Under the pieces are notes generated by a model, which searched no databases, was not told the DNA's origin, and saw only the letters and a program-made list of their open reading frames with translations. This document shows, piece by piece, positions 7,241-14,665 of a stretch of 19,081 bases of DNA. How positions within the stretch are numbered: the stretch's first letter is position 1; each line of letters starts with the position of its first letter. The translations under genes and the position numbers were made by a program. This DNA is from Solirubrobacteraceae bacterium. Its GTDB lineage: Bacteria; Actinomycetota; Thermoleophilia; Solirubrobacterales; Solirubrobacteraceae. The stretch is taken from assembly GCA_030151725.1 (NCBI GenBank), contig JASLDD010000285.1, forward strand, positions 1 through 19,081. Direction: 5' to 3'.

Positions 7241-8832
7241 AACGCCTGTTCACATGGATGTCGGGGGCGGTCCCGGAGGTGCTCGAGGAATGCCCCACCG
7301 AGTCGAAAAAGTTCGCCGCCACCGGCGGCGTCGTGTTGGTGGCGGCGACACTCGCGACCCTCTCGATGGGCTTCACCATCCACGACTTTCTGCACGCGCC
7401 AGTGATCGTCGCCGTGATCCTCGGCCTTGGCTGGGGCGCGGCGATCATGACCTTCGATCGCTGGCTGCTGATGTCGATCAGGAGGCAGCGGGTTTGGTGG
7501 CTGACGATCTTGATGGCCGTCCCACGCGTCGTGTTGGCTGTGATCGTCGGCATGGTCGTCGCCAAGCCGCTCGTGTTGCGAGCCTTTGCGCATGAAGTGA
7601 ATCGGCAGGTGCACATCGACAAAGGCCAGCAGCTCGGGCAGGATCGGGAAAGGCTCAAAAGCGATTTCAACCCGATCGAAGGACTGAAGGCGGAAAAAGC
7701 TGAACAGCAGGCCGCGCTCGAAAGCAACCACACCAGTGAATCGCTCGCGGCGGAACCCCGCTACCAGGCGATTGTCGGTGAACTGCACAGCGCCGAAAAC
7801 CTCGAACGAGAAGATCAGCGTCGAGCGACGTGTGAGCTTGAAGGGAAGTGCGGGACGGGCAAGCAGGGTGCAGGCCCCGTGTTTCACAAAAAGGCCGAAG
7901 GCGCAGAATCGGCCTCAACTCGCGTCGCGGAAATCCGCGGACGGCTGAACGCGTTTGAACAGGAACGCGCGGGAGCCGAACAGGGTGAGGTGAAAAAGAA
8001 ACACAAATTCAGCAGCGAACGTCTGAAGGTCGTGAACGCCGAATTGAAAAGGCTGGAAGGCGAACGACGCAAGAGCGAAGCGAAGTACGTCGCCGAATCG
8101 CGCGAATCCCCGGGTCTGCTGGATCGCGTCGAAGCGCTCGACGTGCTGACGGCCCACAACGCGGGGATGCGCAACCTCGCCAACTTGATTTGGTATCTGA
8201 TCCTCGCGATCGACTCGCTGCCGGCGCTTGTGAAGACGATGATGTCGCTCGGCGAGCCCTCGTCGTACGAGGAAGTCCTCGACTACTTCGAGAAAGACCA
8301 GCGCGGCGCCGTCGCCGATGAGCACGACGCGAACGCCGAGGCGCGAAAGATCATCGCCTCGGCCTCCGTCGATGCCGCCGAGGTTAGGCGTGAACATGAG
8401 GTCAAGGCCAGAGAAGCGCTGACCGCTCGAGCCGTCGAGGTCCAGAAGGCCGTGGGCGAGGCGTACGTCGAGGAGTGGGAGCAGGCGATGGTGCCGCTGG
8501 CGAGGAAATGGGCCGAAAACTGGGCAAAACAAGCGACCCAGACGCCGAGCTCTGGGCCCGGCGTCGGCGGTCCGGGCCGTGCCGGGTTCGGTGCGGGACG
8601 CCCCTCCTCGGGCAACGGTGCCGGGACCGGCGGTCGCTTCTCTCCAGGTGGCGTGCGTCCCGGATACGGTCCGGGAGGGTCGACGCCTGGCAACGGCAAT
8701 GGCGCCGGCTTCGGTTCCGCACGGACCAGGTTTGAACAGGAACCCGGCGTAGAGCCGCAGGAGTGGCGCGATTACGAGCAGACCCGCCCGTTGCGGTGGT
8801 TGTCGCAGTTGCGCCGGCGTCTGCTGCGCTAG
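7237..8832 (+). CDS. DUF4407 membrane protein with coiled coil and Gly-rich tail
   Basis: This 531-residue inner-membrane protein is translationally coupled to the kinase through an ATGA overlap. Three membrane segments lie at about 28-46, 54-72 and 87-109, and a fourth at 313-335. The DUF4407 hallmarks are AAIMTFDRWLL (68-78) and AVPRVVLAVIVGMVVAKPL (94-112). Between the third and fourth segments is a highly charged domain of about 190 residues, probably coiled coil, with two cysteines (C199, C205). After the fourth comes a charged helix (340-430), then a Gly/Pro/Asn-rich low-complexity stretch (about 438-495) and a basic end. Function of the family is unknown. As fourth member of the operon it is the natural membrane sensor, anchor or effector for the kinase/phosphatase pair. 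The middle of the gene uses GAA for glutamate almost exclusively, unlike the rest. The domain call is confident; the role is inferred. Confidence 0.85.
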   Translation: MKRLFTWMSGAVPEVLEECPTESKKFAATGGVVLVAATLATLSMGFTIHDFLHAPVIVAVILGLGWGAAIMTFDRWLLMSIRRQRVWWLTILMAVPRVVLAVIVGMVVAKPLVLRAFAHEVNRQVHIDKGQQLGQDRERLKSDFNPIEGLKAEKAEQQAALESNHTSESLAAEPRYQAIVGELHSAENLEREDQRRATCELEGKCGTGKQGAGPVFHKKAEGAESASTRVAEIRGRLNAFEQERAGAEQGEVKKKHKFSSERLKVVNAELKRLEGERRKSEAKYVAESRESPGLLDRVEALDVLTAHNAGMRNLANLIWYLILAIDSLPALVKTMMSLGEPSSYEEVLDYFEKDQRGAVADEHDANAEARKIIASASVDAAEVRREHEVKAREALTARAVEVQKAVGEAYVEEWEQAMVPLARKWAENWAKQATQTPSSGPGVGGPGRAGFGAGRPSSGNGAGTGGRFSPGGVRPGYGPGGSTPGNGNGAGFGSARTRFEQEPGVEPQEWRDYEQTRPLRWLSQLRRRLLR

Positions 8833-9088
8833 CGACGGCAGATCCAAGTCCGAGATCAGCAATGAAGCATCAGACAACGTGCGAGTGAGCTGGTGTCGTT
8901 GATCTGCCAGTGAATGATCGCAAAGTGGCCGCAGAAGCGCCGAAAATGGCTTGGGAGAGCCCACTCGAACCTATCTCGCCGATAGTTCATGTTCCGCGGG
9001 AACCCAGCGAACGTGGGCAAGAACCCCTAACAGGGACGGCGAGTAAGCAGGGGCTAAGCGGCCTGCCCACTCGATGATAAGACTCCGC
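8833..9088. other. Non-coding gap between two convergent genes
   Basis: These 256 nt lie between the ends of the DUF4407 and lipase genes. GGCAGATC (8837-8844) has its exact complement GATCTGCC at 8901-8908, a long-loop inverted repeat starting 4 nt after the DUF4407 stop that may help end transcription. A second small palindrome, GTTCC-GCG-GGAAC, lies at 8991-9003. Neither has a T-run. No ORF with recognisable sequence, tRNA or promoter was seen. Confidence 0.4.
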
Positions 9089-10447
9089 CTACCGGCCTTT
9101 CTTGGCCCTCTTCTCCGGCGCCAGCGAGTTCCCAGGAGCGATTTCCGAGCAGTTCTGCGGCGCTGACTGCCCCAGGAAGCGAGCGGTCAGCCAAGGCGTC
9201 GCTTCGGCCAGCCAAGGAGCCGCACCCTCGATGTGCCCGAGGTGCTGGTATTCGGTGAAGTGCACGGACACGCCGCGGCTGCACCATTCGCGGGCCAGGG
9301 TCCGCACGTCTCCGGCGATCATGACGCCGTCGCCCGGGCCGATGCCCGGCTTGTTGCCAGGGGTGCCTTCGAATTCTTCACCGCCGTTGCCCTGCCCTAT
9401 CAGGAAGGGCACGGTCGGGGTGCCCGTGCTGACGTTGAGCTTGTTCGCGGTCCGCACGAAGATCGGGATGCTGTCCGGCGTCGGGTATTCGGGCTTTGCA
9501 ATTTCCGACCAGGTCAGACCCGGCGTCGAGACCTCGTTGGTGATCGACTTGTCCTGGTCCTCCGCGAGCAGTTCCTGTCCGTATGGGGTCAGGTACGGCG
9601 TCAGATCGAGGTGGAACGCGCGCGTGAGACCGTCGAGTGACATCGGGATGATCGAGGCCCATGTGCTTGAGCCTTCGACGTATTTCAGGTTGTGGGCCGG
9701 GTCGACGAGCACCCCGCCCATCGCCGCGCCGACGAGGTTGGCGTTGATGTCCGGGGCGTAGCTTGGCGCGAGCTCCGCAGCCCACTCGGTGGCGATCGCT
9801 CCGCCGGAGTAACCGGCCAGGCCGATCTTGCTTGCTGCGCTCAGACCTGTCGCGGGCGAACTCAGTGCCGCGCGTAGGGAGTCGAGCGTGTTGTAGCCGT
9901 AGACCGGGCCGGCCGAGAAGTCGGCTTCCTCGCCCTCCGTGTCGGGGACGACGATGGTCTCGCCCGCCAGCAGCGCCGGTGAGATGAGACCGGACTCGGC
10001 CTGTGCGATTTCGCCGCCCGAGGGATTGCCACCGGAGATCGCGTAGGAAGGGTCGTCTTCGGTGTTGAGGCTGTCGTAGAAGGACTGGTAGGAAATCACC
10101 GAAGTGCTGAGTTTCACCGGTGGGAGCAAAACCGACGTTACGTTCACGGTCGGCTTGCCGAGCTCGGAGGTCGACCGGTACAAGAGCTGGACCGCAGTGA
10201 CCGGTAGTTCAATGCCCTCAACGTGGAATGGCACGCTGCGAGTCTTCAGGACCGTCCCGGGGCCAATCTTCTTGAGCTGGGGCTTGCCTTCGTATTTGTA
10301 GAAGGGATCTTGCGCGGGCGGTTCGGCCGCCTGTGCGCTCGCGGCCGCGAAGGCCGTCACCAGCAGCGCTCCCAGGAGCCAGACCGTCCAGCTCCGCCGA
10401 CTGCCCAGACCACGAGTGATCACTCCAGTGGAGCTCCCCAGCTTCAT
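9089..10447 (-). CDS. Secreted lipase/esterase, secretory (LIP) lipase family
   Basis: The 452-residue product begins with a Sec signal peptide: a basic N-terminus, a hydrophobic core WLLGALLVTAFAAA and cleavage after AQA near residue 40. The mature protein is an alpha/beta hydrolase of the secretory lipase family (type Candida lipase A and actinobacterial relatives). The nucleophile elbow is GYSGG with S214. The likely acid is D373 in GDGVMIAGD and the histidine is H405 in HLGHIEGA, in the expected order and spacing. Four cysteines may form disulfides outside the cell. It would hydrolyse lipid or ester substrates, which suits the beta-oxidation genes to the right, though these are separate operons. 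The start ATG 10447 has GGGGAGG (10452-10458) a few bases upstream. It is monocistronic, divergent from the toxin-antitoxin pair. The substrate is not predictable. Confidence 0.88.
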   Translation of the reverse strand: MKLGSSTGVITRGLGSRRSWTVWLLGALLVTAFAAASAQAAEPPAQDPFYKYEGKPQLKKIGPGTVLKTRSVPFHVEGIELPVTAVQLLYRSTSELGKPTVNVTSVLLPPVKLSTSVISYQSFYDSLNTEDDPSYAISGGNPSGGEIAQAESGLISPALLAGETIVVPDTEGEEADFSAGPVYGYNTLDSLRAALSSPATGLSAASKIGLAGYSGGAIATEWAAELAPSYAPDINANLVGAAMGGVLVDPAHNLKYVEGSSTWASIIPMSLDGLTRAFHLDLTPYLTPYGQELLAEDQDKSITNEVSTPGLTWSEIAKPEYPTPDSIPIFVRTANKLNVSTGTPTVPFLIGQGNGGEEFEGTPGNKPGIGPGDGVMIAGDVRTLAREWCSRGVSVHFTEYQHLGHIEGAAPWLAEATPWLTARFLGQSAPQNCSEIAPGNSLAPEKRAKKGR

Positions 10448-10541
10448 CTTGCCTCCCCAACGTCAATCGTTGCCCCAACAAATGACTGGTACCTGACATA
10501 CCGATGGTTCGCTGTCTACCCGGCGAACAGGCAAATCAAAC

Positions 10542-10572
10542 GTGACGGGAAGCCGTCGGCCAGTGCTATCGT
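10542..10572 (+). promoter_or_regulatory. Weak promoter candidate for the toxin-antitoxin pair
   Basis: GTGACG (10542-10547) and an extended -10-like TGCTATCGT ending at 10572 (TATCGT 10567-10572) are 19 nt apart. Transcription would begin only a few bases before ATG 10583, which has no Shine-Dalgarno, so the message could be leaderless, as is common in actinobacteria. The 135-nt divergent region 10448-10582 must also hold the lipase promoter, which was not identified. Confidence 0.25.
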
Positions 10573-10582
10573 TCTGCAAGCA

Positions 10583-10813
10583 ATGACGAACTTGCTTGTG
10601 CGCGATCTGCCCGAGGATGTTCACCGTGCCCTGCAACGCAGGGCGAAGTCGCGCGGGCAATCCCTACAGCAGTACCTCGCGAGCGAATTGACGAGGATCG
10701 CAAAGCGGCCCACCTTGGCTGAGGTATTGGACCGCATCGATCGGAGGTCTGGAGGAGAAGTGGGGCTTGCGCGCGCTGCGAAGGATCTGGCGGAGGAGCG
10801 CGGGCGACGTTGA
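10583..10813 (+). CDS. vapB: Antitoxin, ribbon-helix-helix (FitA/VapB type)
   Basis: This is a 76-residue protein. ATG 10583 is chosen because the RHH fold starts right there: the strand NLLVRDLPEDVHRAL (residues 3-17) and then the helix AKSRGQSLQQYLASELTRIA (21-40). The open frame continues upstream, but that part is promoter-region DNA with no family likeness. The N-terminal RHH dimer would bind the operon's own operator. The C-terminal part (41-76), rich in Arg and Glu, should wrap around the toxin and block its active site. The toxin gene overlaps it by 4 nt (TTGA), the usual coupling of VapBC pairs. It probably represses its own operon; no operator was pinned down. Confidence 0.85.
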   Translation: MTNLLVRDLPEDVHRALQRRAKSRGQSLQQYLASELTRIAKRPTLAEVLDRIDRRSGGEVGLARAAKDLAEERGRR

Positions 10814-11205
10814 TCGTGGTAGATGCGAGCGTGCTCGCCAACGCCATCGCTGATGACGAGACCGACGGGCGCGTCGCGCGGGAGGCACTGCGTGCGACGA
10901 AGGATCTAGCGGCGCCAGATCTCGTCGATGTGGAGACGGTGTCAGCGCTGCGCAAACGCTGGCTCGCCGGCACGCTCAGCGAGCAGCGATTTGCTGCGGC
11001 GGTTGGCGACCTCGAAGTTCTTGAATTGGATCGCTACCCCGCTTGGCCGCTGATGCGTCGCGTCTTCGAGCTGCGAGCCAATCTAACCGCCTACGACGCC
11101 ACATACGTAGCGTTGGCTGAGACGCTCGGGTGCGAGCTGCTTACCGGCGACGGGCGCCTTGTGGGCGCTCCAGGACTCCGTTGCCCCATCAAGGTTCTCT
11201 CGTAA
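10810..11205 (+). CDS. vapC: VapC-like PIN-domain ribonuclease toxin
   Basis: This is a 131-residue PIN protein, full length for the family. It starts at TTG 10810, inside the antitoxin stop (TTGA overlap); no better start exists because the first strand MIVVDASVLANAI begins there. The acidic metal-binding residues are D5, E42 (VDVETVSAL), D96 (AYDATYVALAE) and D114 (TGDGRL), all present, so the RNase should be active. VapC toxins cut tRNA or rRNA and stop growth when the antitoxin is lost. The location between a lipase gene and a headless gene fragment suggests the pair was inserted here. Target RNA cannot be told from sequence. Confidence 0.9.
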   Translation: MIVVDASVLANAIADDETDGRVAREALRATKDLAAPDLVDVETVSALRKRWLAGTLSEQRFAAAVGDLEVLELDRYPAWPLMRRVFELRANLTAYDATYVALAETLGCELLTGDGRLVGAPGLRCPIKVLS

Positions 11206-11476
11206 GCCGCAGCTGAACGCGGGCGACGAAGATGGCGTCCCGTCGGCGGGCTTCGAGGCGATCGACGATCGCGAACAGCAGGGTCAAGAACTGACCGTGC
11301 TCGGGAACTTCCGACCGTGTGAATCGGGGACCCAGCCGAAGCACTTCACACGTGGCGTGAGCTACCAGACCTGCGAGATCTACCTGGTTGGAAGCGGCGG
11401 CTCGATCGTCAAGGAGGAGTGGACGGGCAGCGGAGACGTCTACACGGAAAAGCCGATCGTGTGGAAGGCGGGCTGA
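11206..11476 (+). pseudogene. 3' fragment of a probable secreted protein
   Basis: In a frame different from the toxin, about 90 codons continue from within the toxin end to a stop at 11474-11476. They read like real protein: ELTVLGNFRPCESGTQPKHF, then YQTCEIYLVGSGGSIVKEEW and the ending KPIVWKAG. The alternating strands, two cysteines and Trp/Gly-rich end recall the last part of an extracellular beta-sandwich (DUF4352-like) lipoprotein. No start codon with a ribosome site and no signal peptide are present, so the 5' part is missing. The fragment ends in a clean hairpin shared with the convergent propeller gene, as a genuine gene end would. Arrival of the toxin-antitoxin pair may have removed the front. 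Family assignment is tentative. Confidence 0.4.
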
Positions 11477-11501
11477 CAGTGTTCACGGAGGCGTCAGCCC
11501 G
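11469..11501. terminator. Bidirectional terminator hairpin at convergent stops
   Basis: CGGGCTGAC (11469-11477) and GTCAGCCCG (11493-11501) are perfect 9-bp complements with a 15-nt loop. The stem covers the plus-strand stop (11474-11476) and the loop holds the minus-strand stop (11483-11485). T-runs are absent, as is usual in high-GC actinobacteria. Confidence 0.6.
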
Positions 11502-13861
11502 AACACCAACGCGCTTCCCCCCTTCAACGACGCGATGTCGCCAACGGGGTCCCCGATCAACGCGGTTTCGCCGTTGCTCGAAAGCGCAAGGCTCGAGCCG
11601 AAGGCGCCCGGGCCGGTGAAAGGGGAGGCTCTTCTGGTCCAGGCGCTGCCACTTCGCGTGAAGTCCCACACCGTCCCCGTGCGGCTGCAGAGTTCGTTCA
11701 TGTACCTGCCGCAATAGCGTCCTGGCAGTCCGCCGACGAGCGCCGCGCTTCCATCGGCTGACAGGGCGACGCTTTCACCGAACGCGTCGGCGCTCAATGG
11801 GGCTGCGGCGAGCATCGCCTGCTCGCTCCACGTCGACCCTGACCTGGCAAACACCCATCCGAATCCGCGACTGCCGATCAGCGCGGTTTCGCCATCGCCG
11901 GAGAGCGCCACGTCCTCGCCGAAGGCGTCTTCGTCGTGGCCTTTGGGGGCCGTGAGCTTTGGCGCTTGCTGCATCCACGTGCCCGCGGTGCGGGCAAAGA
12001 CCCAGGCGGCGCCGACGTTGCGTGGCCCGCTGCTCGACGGTATGAATTTGTTGTTGTCGGTCGAGCCCCCAATCAACGCGGTGTTCCCGTCCGCCGACAG
12101 GGAGACGCTGCCGCCGAAGCCGCCTTCACCGACCTCATCCGTGGGGATCAGCTTGGAGCCCTGCTCGATCCAGGTTTCGCCCTGGCGGACGAACACCCAC
12201 GCCGCGCCGACGCCGCCGGCGTCGCCCGGCCCGCCGACCAAAACGGTGTCTCCCTGGGCGGAGACAGCCACGTAGGCGCCGAAGGCTTCCCCGAGATTGG
12301 GCGCGTCCGGAGTGGGTGCGGCGGCAGCCGTCGGGGTCAATGGCGGCCCCTGCTGAGTCCAGACGCCCGCAGAGCGAACGAAGACGAGGACCCGACCGGG
12401 TGAGCCTCGTTCTCCCAACTCGCCGACCACCGCCGTGTCGCCGTTGGCGGACAGAGCGGTGCTGTGCGGAAAATCGCCATTTTCAGACCCAGGGCTGAGC
12501 GGCAACCCCTGCAACGCCCAGCCCCCGGGGGAGTGCACGAAAGCCCACGCACCTTCGCCGGTGGCCAGCGCTGTGCTTGCGTCTGAGGAGAGCGAGACGT
12601 CAAAGCCGAAGTCCGCGCTGTCGCGCCCGCTCTCATCCGTCGGCAAGATGCTCGTCATGTGCGCGCTCCATCTCACCCCCACACGATCGAACACATAGGT
12701 CTCGCCGGGTGGCACGATCGGCAGGGGCGGGGCCAGCACCGTGTCGCCATCCCCTGAGAGAACGAGTGTGTCGCTGAACCCAACTCCGCCGCTGAGCTTC
12801 GCCGTCTCTCGCCATCTCCGGCCGGTTCCCGTGAACGCATAGCCAACTCCCCCGCCTGGGACTGGGGCGTTGACCACCGCGATGCGGCCGTCCGCGGAGA
12901 GCGAGACAGAAGAGCCGAAGTAGGTGCCGTGGGAGTGCGCCGGAGGTGACAGTCTCGCCCTCGCCGTCCATCGCCCGCTGCCCGATCTGCGCAGGACGAT
13001 GGCGGCCCCCGGCCTCGAGTCCAGACGCGGTGCCCCCACGAGTGCTGTCTTGCCGTTTGCCGAGATCGCGACACTGGCACCGAACCCCTGCGTGCCAGAC
13101 CCCGGCAGTCTGGAGCCCTGCTGGCGCCAACGCATACCTCGCCTTGTGAAGATCCATGCGGCGCCGTCATACCCGTCTTCGGCCCTGCCGAGGATCAGCG
13201 TCTTTCCGTTTGCGGAGAGCGCGGCGCTGTAGGTCGACTCGTAGCCGCCCGAGCCTTTCAGCCTGGCGCCGTCCTGGCGCCAGTTCGAGCCGTGCGGGCT
13301 GAACACCCACGCCACGGCCTGCTCCTCGTAGCCGGGCGTCACCCCGCCTGTGATGACCGCCGTACTGCCATCTCCGGACAGCGCGACCCGCGAGCCGGAT
13401 TCCGCCTTGGCTTCACGCCCTGTAGGGCTCAGCCTGCGACCACTCTGTTGCCACACGCCGCTCCTCAGCGTGAAGATCCACGCGCCGATACGACCTTCGC
13501 GGTTACCGACCAGGACCGTGGCGCCGTTTGCCGAGATCGCGACGCTCGCCCCGAAGCGAGCCCCGCGCCCCGGATCCCTGGGCGTCAACTTCGGCCCCTG
13601 TTGGACCCAGGCGCCACCCTCACGGACGAAGATCCAAGCCGCCCCCGCGCCACCGTTGTCCGTTTCTCCGCCCACCACCGCTGTCTTGCCATCGGCGGCA
13701 ATCGCCACTGCGCTTCCGAAGTTGCTGGTCATCTCAGGAGGAGCCGTGAGCTTCGTGGCCGGCGTGGCCCGCGCGGGAGGGCTGCACACCGCGAAAGCCA
13801 ACAGCGCTGTAGCCAACGCCATCCCCGACGCGAGCCGCCGGCTGGTCGTCTCTCGAAGCAT
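11483..13861 (-). CDS. Secreted protein of 14 FG-GAP-like propeller repeats
   Basis: This 792-residue protein starts at ATG 13861, chosen because GAGGAG (13868-13873) precedes it and a signal peptide begins there (LASGMALATALLAFAVCS, cleavage after ARA near residue 32). The open frame goes on upstream to 14140 but has no such signals and would bury the signal peptide. The mature chain is made of 14 repeats of about 45-58 residues with the pattern FG-x-S-V-A-L-S-x-D-G-x-T-A-L-V-G-G, then G-A-A-W-V-F-x-R and W-x-Q-Q-G-P-K-L-T-P. These are four-strand blades, so 14 could form two seven-bladed propellers. It has no sortase motif or C-terminal anchor. Such proteins are extracellular and often bind polymers or partners; the actual ligand is unknown. 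A lipoprotein gene is divergent from it. Confidence 0.85.
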   Translation of the reverse strand: MLRETTSRRLASGMALATALLAFAVCSPPARATPATKLTAPPEMTSNFGSAVAIAADGKTAVVGGETDNGGAGAAWIFVREGGAWVQQGPKLTPRDPGRGARFGASVAISANGATVLVGNREGRIGAWIFTLRSGVWQQSGRRLSPTGREAKAESGSRVALSGDGSTAVITGGVTPGYEEQAVAWVFSPHGSNWRQDGARLKGSGGYESTYSAALSANGKTLILGRAEDGYDGAAWIFTRRGMRWRQQGSRLPGSGTQGFGASVAISANGKTALVGAPRLDSRPGAAIVLRRSGSGRWTARARLSPPAHSHGTYFGSSVSLSADGRIAVVNAPVPGGGVGYAFTGTGRRWRETAKLSGGVGFSDTLVLSGDGDTVLAPPLPIVPPGETYVFDRVGVRWSAHMTSILPTDESGRDSADFGFDVSLSSDASTALATGEGAWAFVHSPGGWALQGLPLSPGSENGDFPHSTALSANGDTAVVGELGERGSPGRVLVFVRSAGVWTQQGPPLTPTAAAAPTPDAPNLGEAFGAYVAVSAQGDTVLVGGPGDAGGVGAAWVFVRQGETWIEQGSKLIPTDEVGEGGFGGSVSLSADGNTALIGGSTDNNKFIPSSSGPRNVGAAWVFARTAGTWMQQAPKLTAPKGHDEDAFGEDVALSGDGETALIGSRGFGWVFARSGSTWSEQAMLAAAPLSADAFGESVALSADGSAALVGGLPGRYCGRYMNELCSRTGTVWDFTRSGSAWTRRASPFTGPGAFGSSLALSSNGETALIGDPVGDIASLKGGSALVFGLTPP
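11486..13729 (-). repeat. Fourteen tandem degenerate protein-coding repeats
   Basis: The repeats run from about residue 45 to the C-terminus of the propeller protein. Each carries the 'S-x-D/N-G-x-T-A-L/V-x-G' turn followed by a 'W-x-F' strand and a 'W-x-x-Q/R' strand. At DNA level they are diverged and not of fixed length, so they are old duplications kept by selection and not a recent tandem expansion. Repeats 3, 7, 8 and 12 are the most irregular. Confidence 0.8.
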
Positions 13862-13867
13862 CAGCGT

Positions 13868-13873
13868 CTCCTC
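13868..13873 (-). promoter_or_regulatory. Shine-Dalgarno of the propeller gene
   Basis: GAGGAG on the minus strand, 6 nt before ATG 13861. It decides for this start against the longer open frame. Confidence 0.7.
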
Positions 13874-13987
13874 AGGGGCATGGCTTGGTAACCCATCGGC
13901 GAGCCGAACGTACCGCTCTCGTCCCGACCGCGCGTATCTGCTTGCGGCCGGTCCCGGCGAAGATCCATTTGTACGTAGGATCCGCTC

Positions 13988-14611
13988 ATGATGCGGCGCG
14001 GGGGTCTTTGTCCGATCGTCATTGCATGCCTGCTCGCTGCAGGCTGTGGTGCCTCCCATCGGTCGATTCGCGCGCGCACCTCGCCAAACGAACCGGTGCA
14101 CTTCCTCCCCGGAGGCATGCATACGATCGCCAAAAGCCACCTTCCCGGGACCGCCGGCTACTCGATTCGAGCGGAGCGCTACCGCTTCCAGCGCCGCACC
14201 TACTTCAACCTCTCGGCCAGCGTCCAGGAGATCGGAGGTGGCTCACAGGCAACCAACTTCACGCCCGACCCCTCAAAGCCCTTCGCGTGGAGCACCGAGC
14301 AGGGATGCTCGCCGTCGGCATCGATCTGGACTGTCGTCTTCGGGGTGCTCGCCGACCCGCACGATCGGGCCTACGCCTACACCGGACACGGCCGCCGTCG
14401 CCTCCGGACCGCCGCGATTCCCCGGGGCTTCCGAAGCGACGGCGTGGCCGCCTACGTGGGGCTCGCAGAACAGCCCACCCAAATACTCGTCACATCCCCG
14501 ACGGGCGCCGTCCTAATGAGTGAACGGCTCGAAGTCGCCCCACACGAACACTGCCAGCCGGGGGCGGGGATCATCGTATTTAGTAGGAGTTCGCACGGCA
14601 AGACGGGGTGA
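13988..14611 (+). CDS. Putative lipoprotein of unknown function
   Basis: This is a 207-residue protein with a lipoprotein signal: MMRRGGLCPIVIACLLAAGC, with lipobox LAAG-C and C20 as the lipidated residue. Two ATGs in a row (13988 and 13991) can start it; AGGA just upstream may serve as ribosome site. The rest has no motif I recognise. It looks like an extracytoplasmic beta-rich domain with two further cysteines (in EQGCSPS and HEHCQPG) that could form a disulfide. Its 5' end is 126 nt from the divergent propeller gene, so the two may share a control region and perhaps a surface function. It ends against the TetR gene with a hairpin between. The lipoprotein call is firm, the function unknown. 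Confidence 0.75.
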   Translation: MMRRGGLCPIVIACLLAAGCGASHRSIRARTSPNEPVHFLPGGMHTIAKSHLPGTAGYSIRAERYRFQRRTYFNLSASVQEIGGGSQATNFTPDPSKPFAWSTEQGCSPSASIWTVVFGVLADPHDRAYAYTGHGRRRLRTAAIPRGFRSDGVAAYVGLAEQPTQILVTSPTGAVLMSERLEVAPHEHCQPGAGIIVFSRSSHGKTG

Positions 14612-14612
14612 C

Positions 14613-14647
14613 CCCGCCGCGTGGGTGTTGTCAACGAGCGCGGCGGG
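14613..14647. terminator. Bidirectional terminator hairpin
   Basis: CCCGCCGCG (14613-14621) and CGCGGCGGG (14639-14647) form a perfect 9-bp GC stem with a 17-nt loop that itself contains the small palindrome GTTGTCAAC. It begins right after the lipoprotein stop (14609-14611) and lies 18 nt before the end of the convergent TetR gene. Confidence 0.6.
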
Positions 14648-14665
14648 CGGCGATCGATGTCCGAT

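Noticed and set aside
6856..8964. Two 343-349-codon open frames on the minus strand opposite the kinase and DUF4407 genes
   Set aside because: Same antisense effect; no recognisable domain or start signal.
8960..9010. Possible tRNA-like stem (GTTCC-GCG-GGAAC)
   Set aside because: No anticodon arm, acceptor stem or T-loop consensus could be placed around it.
10223..10582. 120-codon upstream extension of the antitoxin frame
   Set aside because: It runs antisense through the lipase start and its promoter; the ribbon-helix-helix fold begins at ATG 10583.
11486..13729. CRISPR-like or satellite repeat array
   Set aside because: The repetition is at protein level with diverged DNA and variable unit length; there are no identical repeats with spacers.
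13862..14140. Longer N-terminus of the propeller protein
   Set aside because: It would bury the signal peptide at residue ~90, overlap the divergent lipoprotein gene, and ignore the good ribosome site before ATG 13861.
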